The notes under the pieces are model-generated. The model was not told the origin of the DNA, ran no database searches, and saw only the letters and a list, made by a program, of their open reading frames with translations. Source: Desulfatitalea sp. BRH_c12 (lineage in GTDB: Bacteria; Desulfobacterota; Desulfobacteria; Desulfobacterales; Desulfosarcinaceae). Taken from it: 64,000 bases of DNA. Positions within the stretch are counted from its first letter, which is position 1; every line of letters begins with the position of its first letter. A program made the translations under genes and the position numbers. This document shows, piece by piece, positions 25,042 through 34,716 of this stretch. The DNA is taken from positions 124,001-188,000 of the forward strand of contig LADR01000065.1 in assembly GCA_000961655.1 (NCBI GenBank), written 5' to 3'.

Positions 25042-26523
25042 ATGGCGGTCCTGCCAGAAGTGAAAAAACATTATGGTAAGCTTAAGCTTTTCATTGACGG
25101 TGAGTGGGTTGATTCAAAATCTTCAGTTTGGCATGAAACAACCAACCCGGCAACAGAAGAGGTTATCGCCGAGTTTCCTCAAGCGACAGAAGCAGAAGCT
25201 AGATCTGCAGTTGAAGCCGCCACCCGTGGTTTCAAAGCACTTGGGTCGATTGCTTTGCGTGAACGCGCAAAAATGCTTTTTGAGATGCGTCAGAAGTTTG
25301 AAGAAAATTTCGAAGAGATGTGCCGTGTCCTTACCCAGGATCATGGGAGGACGATCGGAGAAAGCAGAGGGTCAGTTCGTCGCGTTATTGAAAATATTGA
25401 GTCTGCGTGTTCAGCTGCCTATGGGATGGCTTCACGCAATGAACACCTTGATGAACTAGCCAATGGCATCGATATGTGGATGACTTGGGAGCCTGTCGGT
25501 CCCTGCCTCATTGTTACACCGAGTAATATTCCGATGCACGCCTGGTCATCTTTTGTGCCTTATGCTTTGGCCGCCGGCTGCTCTGTGGTGGTCAGCCCCT
25601 CACGGCAAGACCCAATAGCTGCGGAGTGGATTTGTCGTGTCGCAAACATGGTCGGTTGGCCCAAGGGCGCGATCAATATGATTCATGGAGGCCGTGAAAT
25701 CAATCGCTTTATTATTAAGCAGCCGGAAATTCAAGCGCTTGGATTTATTGGGTCAACAACTGCTGGATGGGATCTGTTCCGCCAGTGCGCAGACGCGGGA
25801 ATTAATTCATCAATCAATGGCAATGGGAAAAATACCGTTCTTATCATGCCGGATGCAGACATTGAGACCTGTTCTGTCTATCTGCGTCAAGGATGTTTCG
25901 GGATGACCGGGCAGCGTTGTTTGGGTTCTGATAACGTTGTCGTGATCGGGGATAATAAAAGATATGCCGAAGTCAAAGAGCGACTTGTTGCCCAGGCCCG
26001 GGGAATGAAACTTGGCTATGGCTTGGATGAATCGACCGGAATGGGCCCTTACACTACTTCTGGCGGTAGGCAGAAGGTCTCAAAATGGATCGAACAAGCC
26101 TTGTCTGAAGGGGCGAGCATGGTCTATGATGGTCGCCTTTCGGTTCCGGGAAAAGGATATTTTCTGGGACCGACTATCCTGGAAAACGTTCACCCCGATA
26201 TGAATGTTGCTAAAGAAGAGGCCTTTGGCGCTGTAGCTGGGTTAATCCGGGCTGAGAGTCTTGAGCAAGTAATAGAATGGATTAATACAAAAACCGATTT
26301 AGGGCACTCGGCATGCATAATGACGTCTAGCGGCAAGCTGGCACGAAAGTTCACGCGCGAGGCAAACGTAGGAAATGTGGGTGTGAATGTGGGTGTGCCC
26401 CAGCCTTTTGCCTTTTTCCCCCTTGGATCAAAAAGAAAATCCTTCTTAGGGGGAGCAAAATCGCGCATGGCATCTATGCGGTTATTTCTGGACGAGAAAA
26501 CTGTTACCGCAAGATGGATTTAA
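25042..26523 (+). CDS. MmsA-like CoA-acylating (methyl)malonate-semialdehyde dehydrogenase family
   Basis: A 493-residue aldehyde dehydrogenase of the methylmalonate-semialdehyde branch. Evidence: nucleophile in GMTGQRCLGSDN, the INGNGKNTVLIMPDAD segment replacing the usual catalytic Glu motif (MmsA has N in place of the base), PFAFFPLGSKRKSFLGG near the C terminus and GSTTAGWDLFRQ. MmsA enzymes oxidise 2-substituted malonate semialdehydes to acyl-CoA with loss of CO2. 2-Formylglutarate, the enamidase product, is exactly such a compound (2-carboxyethyl substituent), so glutaryl-CoA is the predicted product. A strong GAAGGAG ribosome site precedes the ATG. Confidence 0.85.
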   Translation: MAVLPEVKKHYGKLKLFIDGEWVDSKSSVWHETTNPATEEVIAEFPQATEAEARSAVEAATRGFKALGSIALRERAKMLFEMRQKFEENFEEMCRVLTQDHGRTIGESRGSVRRVIENIESACSAAYGMASRNEHLDELANGIDMWMTWEPVGPCLIVTPSNIPMHAWSSFVPYALAAGCSVVVSPSRQDPIAAEWICRVANMVGWPKGAINMIHGGREINRFIIKQPEIQALGFIGSTTAGWDLFRQCADAGINSSINGNGKNTVLIMPDADIETCSVYLRQGCFGMTGQRCLGSDNVVVIGDNKRYAEVKERLVAQARGMKLGYGLDESTGMGPYTTSGGRQKVSKWIEQALSEGASMVYDGRLSVPGKGYFLGPTILENVHPDMNVAKEEAFGAVAGLIRAESLEQVIEWINTKTDLGHSACIMTSSGKLARKFTREANVGNVGVNVGVPQPFAFFPLGSKRKSFLGGAKSRMASMRLFLDEKTVTARWI

Positions 26524-26663
26524 CATTCCCCTTTTATTGTAATACGCTCGGCATGTATAGACGCGTAGACGCTCAAGAAAATGAGGTTTTAACAACCCAT
26601 GGCGGGAGCAAAACCGAAGCAGTTCATCGTTTTTGTCAACTCTACTTTTTAGGAGGGGGGATT

Positions 26664-27722
26664 ATGAAAGTGAGAAAAAGTTTTATCCCTAGTATGCTTA
26701 TTCTTTTGTCTGTATCAATTTTCACAGGCCTCGGCTTTGCATCGGAAGCCAGCGCCGCTGAAAACAAGATGCATATCCGTTTCAGCACTTGGCATGTTCC
26801 CAACGGTGCAGATGTTCAGAACCTCTGGACCCCGATGCTGGAAGAGATGAAAACCCGGAGCAATGGGCGAATCACCTACTCGATGTTTGCAGGCGGTGCC
26901 TTGGGCACAGGCCCCGACCACTATGACATTGTTAAGAACGGCCTTTCCGATATGGGATATGCGACCCTTTCATGGACGCCCGGGCGGTTCCCACTGACGG
27001 ATGTGCTCTCATCGCCGATCACATGTCCGGCCAAGTGGAAAGGCGTTGAGATTGGTATGGGCATGTATGAAAAGGGCCTCAGCAACGAGTTCAAGGATGT
27101 AAAGGTCCTGCACATAAACAACTGCGTCATGGCGCATCTGTGGACCACCAAAAAAGTCGAAAAGCTGGAAGACCTGAAGGGAATGAAAATCCGAAGCCCC
27201 GGCGGCATCCAGACATTAGCTGTCCAGTCGTTGGGTGCCACCCCGATATTTATGCCCATGGGGGATGTATATTTGTCGATGGAGACCGGCGTTCTTGATG
27301 GCGTCGTCACCTGTCCCGCACTGGTGAAAGCCTTTAAGATTCACGAGGTGGCCGATTTTGGGGTGCCCATCTCCTTTGGTTGTGTTTCCGAGGGCCTTTT
27401 CATGAACAAGAAAACATGGGAGCGGACCCCGGAGGACCTCAAGGTGATTATCGAGGAGGTTGCCCTGAAAGCATACAAATTGCACAACATGTTCGATGAG
27501 CAGTGGTATGACCAATCCATGAAGGCCTTTGGGGAAAAACTCCAAATCGTCGAGCTGAAACCCGAAGAGAAAGCCCGTTGGGAGAAGAAATTTCAGGAGG
27601 TAATGATCAACTGGGCTGCCGATCTTGAAAAGAAAGGCCTGCCCGCAAAGAAGACTCTGACGGATTTTCGGAACGTTGTCTCCAAACAGGGGGTAGCCAC
27701 CGAGGTTTTACCATCTGAATAG
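26664..27722 (+). CDS. dctP: TRAP transporter solute-binding protein DctP
   Basis: A 352-residue periplasmic binding protein. I start at MKVRKSFIPS because AGGAGGGGGG precedes it; the longer frame upstream is unlikely. It has a Sec signal peptide (cut near ASAAE), then the TRAP fold with LEDLKGMKIRSPGGIQ (substrate-specificity helix with the carboxylate-binding Arg in RSPGG) and MPMGDVYLSMETGVLDGVV. It binds an organic acid and delivers it to DctQM. Placed right after the degradation enzymes, so nicotinate or a similar carboxylate is the likely ligand. Confidence 0.92.
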   Translation: MKVRKSFIPSMLILLSVSIFTGLGFASEASAAENKMHIRFSTWHVPNGADVQNLWTPMLEEMKTRSNGRITYSMFAGGALGTGPDHYDIVKNGLSDMGYATLSWTPGRFPLTDVLSSPITCPAKWKGVEIGMGMYEKGLSNEFKDVKVLHINNCVMAHLWTTKKVEKLEDLKGMKIRSPGGIQTLAVQSLGATPIFMPMGDVYLSMETGVLDGVVTCPALVKAFKIHEVADFGVPISFGCVSEGLFMNKKTWERTPEDLKVIIEEVALKAYKLHNMFDEQWYDQSMKAFGEKLQIVELKPEEKARWEKKFQEVMINWAADLEKKGLPAKKTLTDFRNVVSKQGVATEVLPSE

Positions 27723-27741
27723 TTCCAGAATCACAGTCGTA

Positions 27742-27775
27742 TTTTTTCCGCCCCGCCGCGGTGGGGCGGAAAAAA
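27742..27775 (+). terminator. dctP-dctQ intergenic hairpin (attenuator)
   Basis: CCGCCCC (27748-27754) pairs with GGGGCGG (27763-27769) around GCCGCGGT, extended by T6 on the left and A6 on the right. The T-tract follows the stem only on the minus strand, so on the plus strand it is more a stabilising or attenuating hairpin, common after dctP genes to raise binding-protein levels over the permease. Confidence 0.65.
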
Positions 27776-27836
27776 ATACTTGGATGATTTGTGGATCTTT
27801 GTTCAACTCTCCTTTGAAATAAATGGAAAAATCAAG

Positions 27837-28337
27837 ATGATTTCAGAAAAGAACATAATTCACCGTTTGACTTACCTTACTTTTTCAGTCGGTATGATCT
27901 GGGTGTTGGTGATGATGGTTCTAACTTCCATAGACGTCACGACCCGTTATTTTTTTTCGTCGCCCGTGCGGGGTTCTTTTGAACTCAGCGAACTCATGCT
28001 GGCGGTCTTCGGGATGCTCGGGATGGCTTACACTGAAAAGATGGGGGCCAATGTCAAGGTTCGCATACTTGAAAATTTTTTGCCGTCTCGAGTAGTTTTG
28101 TTTTTAAATAGCCTTACCTACCTGCTGAGTTTAGGTATTGTTCTGATAATTGTATACCAGAGTTTTGTAATGGGAATCGAGGAATATCACTACAAGACAT
28201 CCTCCGACAGTCTCGGAGTCCCGGTATACCCATTTTATTTCCTGCTTTCATTTGGAAGTTTCGTTCTGTCAGCCCAATTGGCATTATCTATGGTCAATTC
28301 CCTGCACATGTTCATTTCCAACAGGACGTCAGAATAA
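27837..28337 (+). CDS. dctQ: TRAP transporter small permease DctQ
   Basis: A 166-residue membrane protein with four hydrophobic helices (about 12-35, 49-65, 85-107, 127-150), the DctQ topology. Family motif VTTRYFFSSPVRGSFELSE follows the first helix. The ATG at 27837 is preferred; the TTG at 27780 would add an unlikely leader. Eleven bases separate it from dctM. Confidence 0.88.
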   Translation: MISEKNIIHRLTYLTFSVGMIWVLVMMVLTSIDVTTRYFFSSPVRGSFELSELMLAVFGMLGMAYTEKMGANVKVRILENFLPSRVVLFLNSLTYLLSLGIVLIIVYQSFVMGIEEYHYKTSSDSLGVPVYPFYFLLSFGSFVLSAQLALSMVNSLHMFISNRTSE

Positions 28338-28348
28338 AAGGAAAGTCA

Positions 28349-29650
28349 ATGGATCCTCTTTTTATTGGTTTAGCAGGCATCTGTGCGTTATTTGTTCTTC
28401 TGCTGATAGGCATGCCCATTACCTATACCTTAGCGCTTGTCGGATTTGCCGGCATCAGTCTAGTTACCTATCCGGAAGTCGCTATGGCGACACTGGTGAA
28501 ATCGTTTTACTCCACTTTTACCCAATACTCTTTTACTGTGATCCCCTTGTTCATCCTCATGGGCGAACTCGCCACTATGTGCGGATTAAGTCAGGGGATA
28601 TACAATGTGGCGGACAAATGGATGCGCCAGTTCCCAGGGGGGCTCTGTATTGCCACTATCGGCGCTTGTTCGGGGTTTGCTGCAATATGCGGCTCTTCGG
28701 TGGCAACTGCCGCCACGCTCGGGCGGGTGGCACTTCCGGAAATGGAACGATATGGTTACGATCGCAACCTTGCCACAGGCAGTGTGGCCGCCGGGGGAAC
28801 CTTGGGTTTTTTGATTCCTCCCAGCATAGGATTTGTTGTCTTTGGGATTCTCACGGAGCAATCCATCGGTAAACTTCTGATTTCCGGTTTTCTGCCAGGT
28901 TCTCTGCTGGCGATCGCCTTCATTCTGATTATCGTGGTTTGGGTGAAAGTAAAACCAGAGGCCGCCCCGGTAAGCCCGGGAAAGGTGAGCTTCAAGGATA
29001 AACTCATCTCTTTGAAACAGATATGGGAGTTGATGGTTGGCTTCATTCTGGTAATGGGGGGCTTATATGCCGGGTTTTTTACCCCAACCGAGGCCGCCGG
29101 TGTCGGAGCCTTCTTTCTTTTCTGTGTAACCCTTCTGAAAAAAAGCCTGACCTGGACCAGACTTAAGACGGCACTGCAGGAAACCACCAAGATTTCCACC
29201 ATGATTTTTATGATCTTAGCGGGGGCATATGTATTTACCTACTTTATGACGCTCACGATGATTCCCATGCGGTTGGCCGACTGGCTGACCAGCGTGGCGC
29301 TTTCACGCTATATCATCCTTGCCATCATCCTCATAGGCTACCTGGTAATGGGCTGCTTTCTGGACGCCACGTCGATGATGGTACTGACTTTGCCGGTTAT
29401 TTTCCCCACGATACTCAAGCTTGGGTTTGATCCAATCTGGTTCGGGGTGATCTCTGTGCTGATGATGGAAGCGGGATTGATAACACCACCGCTCGGCCTC
29501 AATGTCTTTGTTATTTCTGGAGTCGCCAATGTCCCACTGGGTGTTGTATTCCGGGGCGCCAGTTTCTTTATAATAGCAATTTTCATAGTAGTAGCACTGA
29601 TTACCATTTATCCACAAATAGCAACTTTCCTGCCCTCCATGATGCATTAG
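28349..29650 (+). CDS. dctM: TRAP transporter large permease DctM
   Basis: A 433-residue, roughly twelve-helix sodium-coupled permease. Typical DctM stretches are ICGSSVATAATLGRVALPEM, GGTLGFLIPPSIGFVVFGILTEQSIGKLLISG, and MEAGLITPPLGLNVFVI toward the end. It completes a DctPQM system and ends 15 bases before the convergent SLC13-family gene. Confidence 0.94.
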   Translation: MDPLFIGLAGICALFVLLLIGMPITYTLALVGFAGISLVTYPEVAMATLVKSFYSTFTQYSFTVIPLFILMGELATMCGLSQGIYNVADKWMRQFPGGLCIATIGACSGFAAICGSSVATAATLGRVALPEMERYGYDRNLATGSVAAGGTLGFLIPPSIGFVVFGILTEQSIGKLLISGFLPGSLLAIAFILIIVVWVKVKPEAAPVSPGKVSFKDKLISLKQIWELMVGFILVMGGLYAGFFTPTEAAGVGAFFLFCVTLLKKSLTWTRLKTALQETTKISTMIFMILAGAYVFTYFMTLTMIPMRLADWLTSVALSRYIILAIILIGYLVMGCFLDATSMMVLTLPVIFPTILKLGFDPIWFGVISVLMMEAGLITPPLGLNVFVISGVANVPLGVVFRGASFFIIAIFIVVALITIYPQIATFLPSMMH

Positions 29651-29664
29651 CAAATCATAAAGAT

Positions 29665-31074
29665 TCAAGCGGAGATGAGTCCCATTGCTTTCCAATAGAA
29701 ATAACTGAATAGCAGACCGGCTATCACTGAAAACGCGTAAAGCGCTCCGGCCAACGAGACATCACTATTGGTCCATCCCTTGGAGTTTGTAATGGCGTCC
29801 CCAATCAGAATGAAAGGCTGTTGATAGGGCAGGAAAAAAGAATTTCCAGCCGCAATGGCAACCATGCTGACGATTACGGGGTGTAATCCGTAGTGTTCAT
29901 AAAGTGGGACAAAAATGGGCGCCAGCAGGGCTAATGTTATAAACCCCCATGGAATATCAATGAAGCGTATCAACCAGAGTATACCTGTGCCGCCCAACAA
30001 AAACATGAGGGGGGAAGCCGCCATGGAGAGAATCCCCGGCGCGATGATAGGTTGCAGCCATCCGGAAACACCTACCTGTGCGAACATGGCTGTCAAACTC
30101 ATCACCATTGCGAAAAAAACAACCGTATCCCAATTCACGCCCGCTGAAATATCCGGCAGCTTGATGATCCCGAATATCATCAAGGCCGCGAATGCCAACA
30201 AGGCCGCTTCAGGCGTCCTGATGCCGGTCCATTGTTCGGTTGAAAAAAGGATCAGGGCTGCAGTCAAAATAAGACCACACGTTATTTCCTGTTTTGTAAT
30301 CGATCCCAAACGCGCGTATTCCACCTTGAAAGCTTCCCGGCTGATTTGCAGGGGCAATTTTGGTTTAAAAAAAAGATAAAGTAGGGAAAGAAACAGCACT
30401 GTAATAAAAAACCATGGAAAGGCCATATACTGAAACCACACTCCGGGCGTTACCAGTGCTTTTATTTCGGCTGTCGGGTAAAAGCCCATCATGAAAATGC
30501 CCCAGAGAGAGCCTGTTTGCCACCCGGTGCCCGGCAAAAGGGCCGCACCCCATGCAGTAAAGCAAATGAGCGCCGCTCCCCTGGACCGATCCTCTAGTTG
30601 ACAAGCTTTTGCAATGCTCACGGCAATAGGCATGACGATGGCGATTCGCACAGTTATGGAAGGCGTCAGAGCTGAAAGAACCACCCCGATAATGAACCAG
30701 CTTATGCAGATATTGATATAACTCGGTTTGAACGTTTTCAGAACAAAATAGGCAATACGTTGACCGAGTCCAGTGCGCTTAAGTGCATATCCAAAAAACA
30801 GTGCCGGTATCAGGACCCATACGGCAGAAGAAGTGAACCCGGCCATAACCACGCTTAAGGGGATTTGAATGAGCAGGCCACCGGCCGTTAAAAGCGCCCC
30901 ACCTGCGAAATATGGCAGAGCGCCGGTCCTGAAGATCCAAAAGGCAAGACACAAGAGGGTGATGGCAATCACCCCATTTCCTTGCGGAGATAGCCCCATA
31001 AACGGTTGAACCTTGACCACAATGAAGGCTGCCAAGACAAAGACTATTATTCCAATTTTTCTTATATCCTTCAT
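29665..31074 (-). CDS. SLC13/DASS-family anion symporter
   Basis: A 469-residue membrane protein with about 11-12 helices, of the divalent anion:sodium symporter superfamily (ArsB/CitT-like). Recognisable features are the SALTPSITVRIAIVMPIA segment, a tip motif of the first hairpin, and GNSFFLPYQQPFILIGDA near the second. Likely substrates are dicarboxylates or other organic anions, possibly efflux or import of pathway intermediates such as glutarate-like acids. No ribosome site or promoter stands out. Confidence 0.82.
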   Translation of the reverse strand: MKDIRKIGIIVFVLAAFIVVKVQPFMGLSPQGNGVIAITLLCLAFWIFRTGALPYFAGGALLTAGGLLIQIPLSVVMAGFTSSAVWVLIPALFFGYALKRTGLGQRIAYFVLKTFKPSYINICISWFIIGVVLSALTPSITVRIAIVMPIAVSIAKACQLEDRSRGAALICFTAWGAALLPGTGWQTGSLWGIFMMGFYPTAEIKALVTPGVWFQYMAFPWFFITVLFLSLLYLFFKPKLPLQISREAFKVEYARLGSITKQEITCGLILTAALILFSTEQWTGIRTPEAALLAFAALMIFGIIKLPDISAGVNWDTVVFFAMVMSLTAMFAQVGVSGWLQPIIAPGILSMAASPLMFLLGGTGILWLIRFIDIPWGFITLALLAPIFVPLYEHYGLHPVIVSMVAIAAGNSFFLPYQQPFILIGDAITNSKGWTNSDVSLAGALYAFSVIAGLLFSYFYWKAMGLISA

Positions 31075-31324
31075 AAATACCGTCCCTGATGATGTTTCCT
31101 TCCATACAGATATTTTTTTTGCAACTCAAAAGAATAGTGGTTTCTTTGAAAAAGTTCCTTGTGTCATGGCAAAGGGTTGCAGGTCGTTTTCAGGTGGAAC
31201 AGGATAGGCGCCAGTGTGTTATGAAAAAGGTATGCTGAAGAAGTTTCTTTTTTGAATGGATCCGTGCTATCTGTTCAGGGCAAAGATGATTGCGCCGCCC
31301 ATGGGAACACTTTAATTTAAATTT
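31075..31324. other. divergent intergenic region SLC13 / yqeC-mocA
   Basis: 250 bases between divergent genes, which must hold both promoters. I cannot assign them with confidence. A second look for the TTGTATACAA-type operator found none. Confidence 0.3.
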
Positions 31325-32692
31325 ATGGAGAAAGTGACAAAAGGGCTTATGAACAAGCTGATAAAAGCATTCAAGCTGGAATCAGGTCGGGCTCTTTTAT
31401 CCCTTGTCGGAGGAGGCGGAAAAACTACGACCATGTTTACACTCGCAAAGATCCTTGCGTCGTCAGGGAAGAGCGTATTGATCACTACAACCACCGCCAT
31501 AATTCTGCCACACCCGGATCAATATGATTGCCTCGAGATAAATGAAGCGTCTAAACCGGACTTCGGCGCCCCCTGGTCAATTGCAGTAATCGGCAATAGT
31601 GTAAACTTCCAGGGTAAGATGATGGGAATGCGGCCTGAGTGGGTGGATAAAATTTACATGGAACAAAAATTCGATTGCATCCTTGTAGAAGCAGACGGTT
31701 CCAAACAAAAGCCAATCAAAGCCCCCGATGACCACGAACCCGTAATCCCTTCCCTTACAACGCATCTGGTCGGGATAATAGGATTAGATGCTGTTGGAAA
31801 GCCTGCTACAGAAGAGACCGTGCACCGGATGGAACGCTTTTGTCATATAACAATGCTCATGCCGAAACAAACGATTGATGCTCTTGCCGTTTCCAGGCTT
31901 ATTTTGTCCGATAAAGGCCTTTTCAAGGGAGCTCCGGGAACCGCGTCCAAATATCTCGTGCTGAACAAGGCGGAGAATGCTGACGATTTTTGCAAGGCAA
32001 GAGCTGTTACCCGCAGGGTTCAGCCACAAGGGTATGGGGGGCTCCGATGCCTGTCAGCAAGTATGCAAAATGGCAACATTTGGACAGATCTATTCTCTGA
32101 AGTCACCGGGGTAATCATGGCATCAGGTTTTTCCAGGCGAATGAATTCGCAAAAACTCCTCTTGGAACTTAATGGCATGCCGATTATAGAATATGTTATC
32201 CGGGAGTCTTTAAAATCACGACTCAAAGAGGTTCTGGTCGTTTATAGAGAGGATTCAATAAAGGCGATTGCAGCCAATTATCCTGTTAAGCTTATCCACA
32301 ACCCGGATGCCGTAATTGGGCAAAGCGAATCCTTGAAACTGGGTGTATTGAATTCTCATAAATCAGCCAAAGGCGTCATGTTTATGGTTGGAGATCAGCC
32401 TTTTATGACCTACAGGGTCATCGACGGCATGATTGAAAAATTCGAGGCGGATCCCCAAAAAATCGTGATAACGAGTTACCAAGGTGAAAGGGGCAATCCT
32501 GTTCTTTTCCCCTGCAGATTAAAAGGGGCGCTACATTTAATAACAGGGGATAAGGGCGGAAAAGAAATCATCAAGCATAACGAAGACCTTGTAGCCGAGT
32601 ACTTTATCGAAGATAAAAAAGCCGGTTTCGATGTCGATACCTGGGAAGACTATGAGAAAGCAAAGAAAACAGCGCAAGGGCAGGAATCCTGA
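31325..32692 (+). CDS. YqeC - MocA fusion: Se-Mo hydroxylase maturation and MoCo cytidylyltransferase
   Basis: A 455-residue fusion. Residues 1 to about 240 are YqeC, the 'selenium-dependent hydroxylase accessory protein', with P-loop VGGGGKTTTM near 27-36 and LVEADGSKQKPIKAP. From about 257 on is a nucleotidyltransferase like MocA/YgfJ (TGVIMASGFSRRMNSQKLLL, then MVGDQPFM and GNPVLFP), which makes molybdopterin cytosine dinucleotide. Both parts serve xanthine-dehydrogenase-type enzymes, here surely the hydroxylase at 20521-24141. They are usually two genes. Confidence 0.88.
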   Translation: MEKVTKGLMNKLIKAFKLESGRALLSLVGGGGKTTTMFTLAKILASSGKSVLITTTTAIILPHPDQYDCLEINEASKPDFGAPWSIAVIGNSVNFQGKMMGMRPEWVDKIYMEQKFDCILVEADGSKQKPIKAPDDHEPVIPSLTTHLVGIIGLDAVGKPATEETVHRMERFCHITMLMPKQTIDALAVSRLILSDKGLFKGAPGTASKYLVLNKAENADDFCKARAVTRRVQPQGYGGLRCLSASMQNGNIWTDLFSEVTGVIMASGFSRRMNSQKLLLELNGMPIIEYVIRESLKSRLKEVLVVYREDSIKAIAANYPVKLIHNPDAVIGQSESLKLGVLNSHKSAKGVMFMVGDQPFMTYRVIDGMIEKFEADPQKIVITSYQGERGNPVLFPCRLKGALHLITGDKGGKEIIKHNEDLVAEYFIEDKKAGFDVDTWEDYEKAKKTAQGQES

Positions 32693-32744
32693 CCATTAAG
32701 AAAACCCAAGTTGTGTTCGTCATTACTTCCCAAACGGGCAAACC

Positions 32745-33501
32745 GGATATCGGCAGATGTCGCAATTCAGACACAAGCCGCCATGCCCCCCATTTCCGCG
32801 ATTTCGTCGGGGGTAAGAATATCGCCGGCCAATAATCTAGAAATGTCAGATCGAATAGGTCACCGGATGGTAGTAGACGCAAGCCGGCAGGCCCAAATTT
32901 CAATCTCGCCTAATTGGGCATGCAAAAACATGGCGCCAGGAAGTATCGGTGCGCGTACACGCGGATTTCTGCACCGCTTTGTTCGATGCCTTTGCGAGTG
33001 ACATCGTCCGGGTCCACTGACAAGCCGCCTGTCAGAAGAATAATGTTGCACCCTTGTGACGCAGCCTGCCGAACGGCATTGGCGATAGCGTCCGGATCGT
33101 CGGTGACTATCAGCTTGTTTATAATCTTTGCGCCGTAACCGGTCACCTTTTTTCCGATTTTCCGCAGGGCTTCATCGATTTTCGGTAATCCGGCCACTTT
33201 GCTGATGAGGTAGGTTTTGCCTTCATGCGGCGAGGTCCAATAAAGATTCGGATCGCAAAGGGCCTTGGCATTACGAATTGCGGCATCGTCTTCATGAATA
33301 AAATCCTCTGTAATTCAACACATAGATGTGGCGTTTTCCTATTTTGAGCAACTCGGGCACATCCGATTCGGTGATGACATGACCTTTCTTGAATGCAGGT
33401 CCCTTTTCCTTTCCCGGCACAATGCGGGTAATATCATGGCATAGCACCATACCGACACTTTGCTCGACTTTCACCATTTCTTTTACGGAACGTTTATTCA
33501 T
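32745..33501 (-). pseudogene. MoeA-like molybdopterin-binding protein, multiply broken
   Basis: The N-terminal part is intact (VEQSVGMVLCHDITRIVPGKEKG, ending at 33292). After a one-base shift near 33300 the sequence continues HEDDAAIRNAKALCDPNLYW, KVAGLPKIDEALRKIGKKVTGYGAK, and LLTGGLSVDPDDVTRKGI. A second shift near 32930 leads to APILPGAMFLHAQLG, and further disruption follows to LLAGDILTPDEIAEMGG. The central 80 or so residues of the family are missing as well. The intact family is a MoeA-related gene often found with yqeB, yqeC and xdhC. The Mo hydroxylase must now use a MoeA encoded elsewhere. Confidence 0.8.
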
Positions 33502-33609
33502 TGGCTGTCCATTGTAACTTCAGCCAGTACACACTCAAACCCGGCTGCATTTATCCAAGCGCTTTGTTTCGTTGCCCCAACACGGCGGTCCTCAAGCAAG
33601 GCGAGCCTT

Positions 33610-34716
33610 TTACTCGAACACCGGACATCTGCCCCCTATCTTTTGTCGTGTATCTTTCCCCGCCCTCACTGCAATCAATTCGGCGACAATACTCACCGCG
33701 ATCTCCTGTGGGGTTTCCGCGCCTATGTCCAGACCAATCGGTGAAAAAATGCTATCCAGCTTTTGCCTTTCGAATCCTTCGGACTCTAAAGCATTAAGAA
33801 CGATGTCCCGCTTGCGCAGCGATGAAATCATTCCGATGTAGGCGGTTTCCCTCTGCAAAGCTTGCGCGAGCACCTCTTTGTCATACCCATGTCCGCGGGT
33901 CATGATAATGACATAGGCATCGGGACCCAATTGAAATTCATCGATCGCGTTTGCAAAATCGATGACCCGAACTTCATCCGCATGCGGAAACCGTTGCCGA
34001 TTGGCGAATTCCGGACGATCGTCGACAATGATCAGCCTGAAATCAATCATTGCAATTAGCCTTGAAAGGTAAAGTGATATGTGCCCTCCGCCGAAAATAT
34101 ATACGACAGGTTGCCGAATGATCGGTTCTACATAACAGTCAAGCTGGTTCGAACCGGAAAGCCTTTGTCCAACCATACTGTTTTCAGAAGAAGTGGAAAA
34201 CCGGCCGGACAGTTCTTCTGCCAGAGGGCCGAATTCAGCTGTTGCACCGAAGGTGGGTGTAGATGTCGATGGAGCCAGCAGCAGTTTTCTTTTCATCATG
34301 TTACCTGCGGAGCCGGTCCGAATGAGCGTTGCCAGCAGTGCGGAACCACCTCTCTCCCGCACTTCTTCGATTTTTTCGAAAAAAGCCATGGCCGTCATAT
34401 CTGTGGCAAAAATTGGCTCTATGTATACCTCAACAGCACCTCCGCATATCATCTCAGTACTCGCAATATCTTTTCCTTTCAAGTGAAAAGGAATCAGTAA
34501 AAGCCGACGGTCTTTCAGTGCGTCCAGAGCAGCAGAGATCACGTCACTTTCCAGCCGGCCGCCTCCGATCGTTCCGATGATGCTGCCATCAGATTTCACT
34601 ATGAAATGGGTCCCGAGCTCGCGCGGTGCGGAACCCTTCTGCGAAACGATCGTCGCCAGGCATATATCATTTCCTTTTTTCAGTTCTTCGGCCGCTTGAG
34701 CATAAAATTCTTTCAT
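33610..34716 (-). CDS. xdhC: XdhC/CoxI-family molybdenum hydroxylase maturation factor
   Basis: A 368-residue protein. The XdhC/CoxI N-terminal domain (CLATIVSQKGSAPRELGTHFIV, TIGGGRLESDV, EMICGGAVEVYIEP) is followed by a Rossmann C-terminal domain (VVYIFGGGHISLYLSRL, VIIMTRGHGYDKEVL). XdhC binds the molybdenum cofactor and directs its sulfuration or, here, perhaps selenation before insertion. The conserved cysteine in the CGG motif is present. It overlaps yqeB by four bases. Confidence 0.9.
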   Translation of the reverse strand: MKEFYAQAAEELKKGNDICLATIVSQKGSAPRELGTHFIVKSDGSIIGTIGGGRLESDVISAALDALKDRRLLLIPFHLKGKDIASTEMICGGAVEVYIEPIFATDMTAMAFFEKIEEVRERGGSALLATLIRTGSAGNMMKRKLLLAPSTSTPTFGATAEFGPLAEELSGRFSTSSENSMVGQRLSGSNQLDCYVEPIIRQPVVYIFGGGHISLYLSRLIAMIDFRLIIVDDRPEFANRQRFPHADEVRVIDFANAIDEFQLGPDAYVIIMTRGHGYDKEVLAQALQRETAYIGMISSLRKRDIVLNALESEGFERQKLDSIFSPIGLDIGAETPQEIAVSIVAELIAVRAGKDTRQKIGGRCPVFE

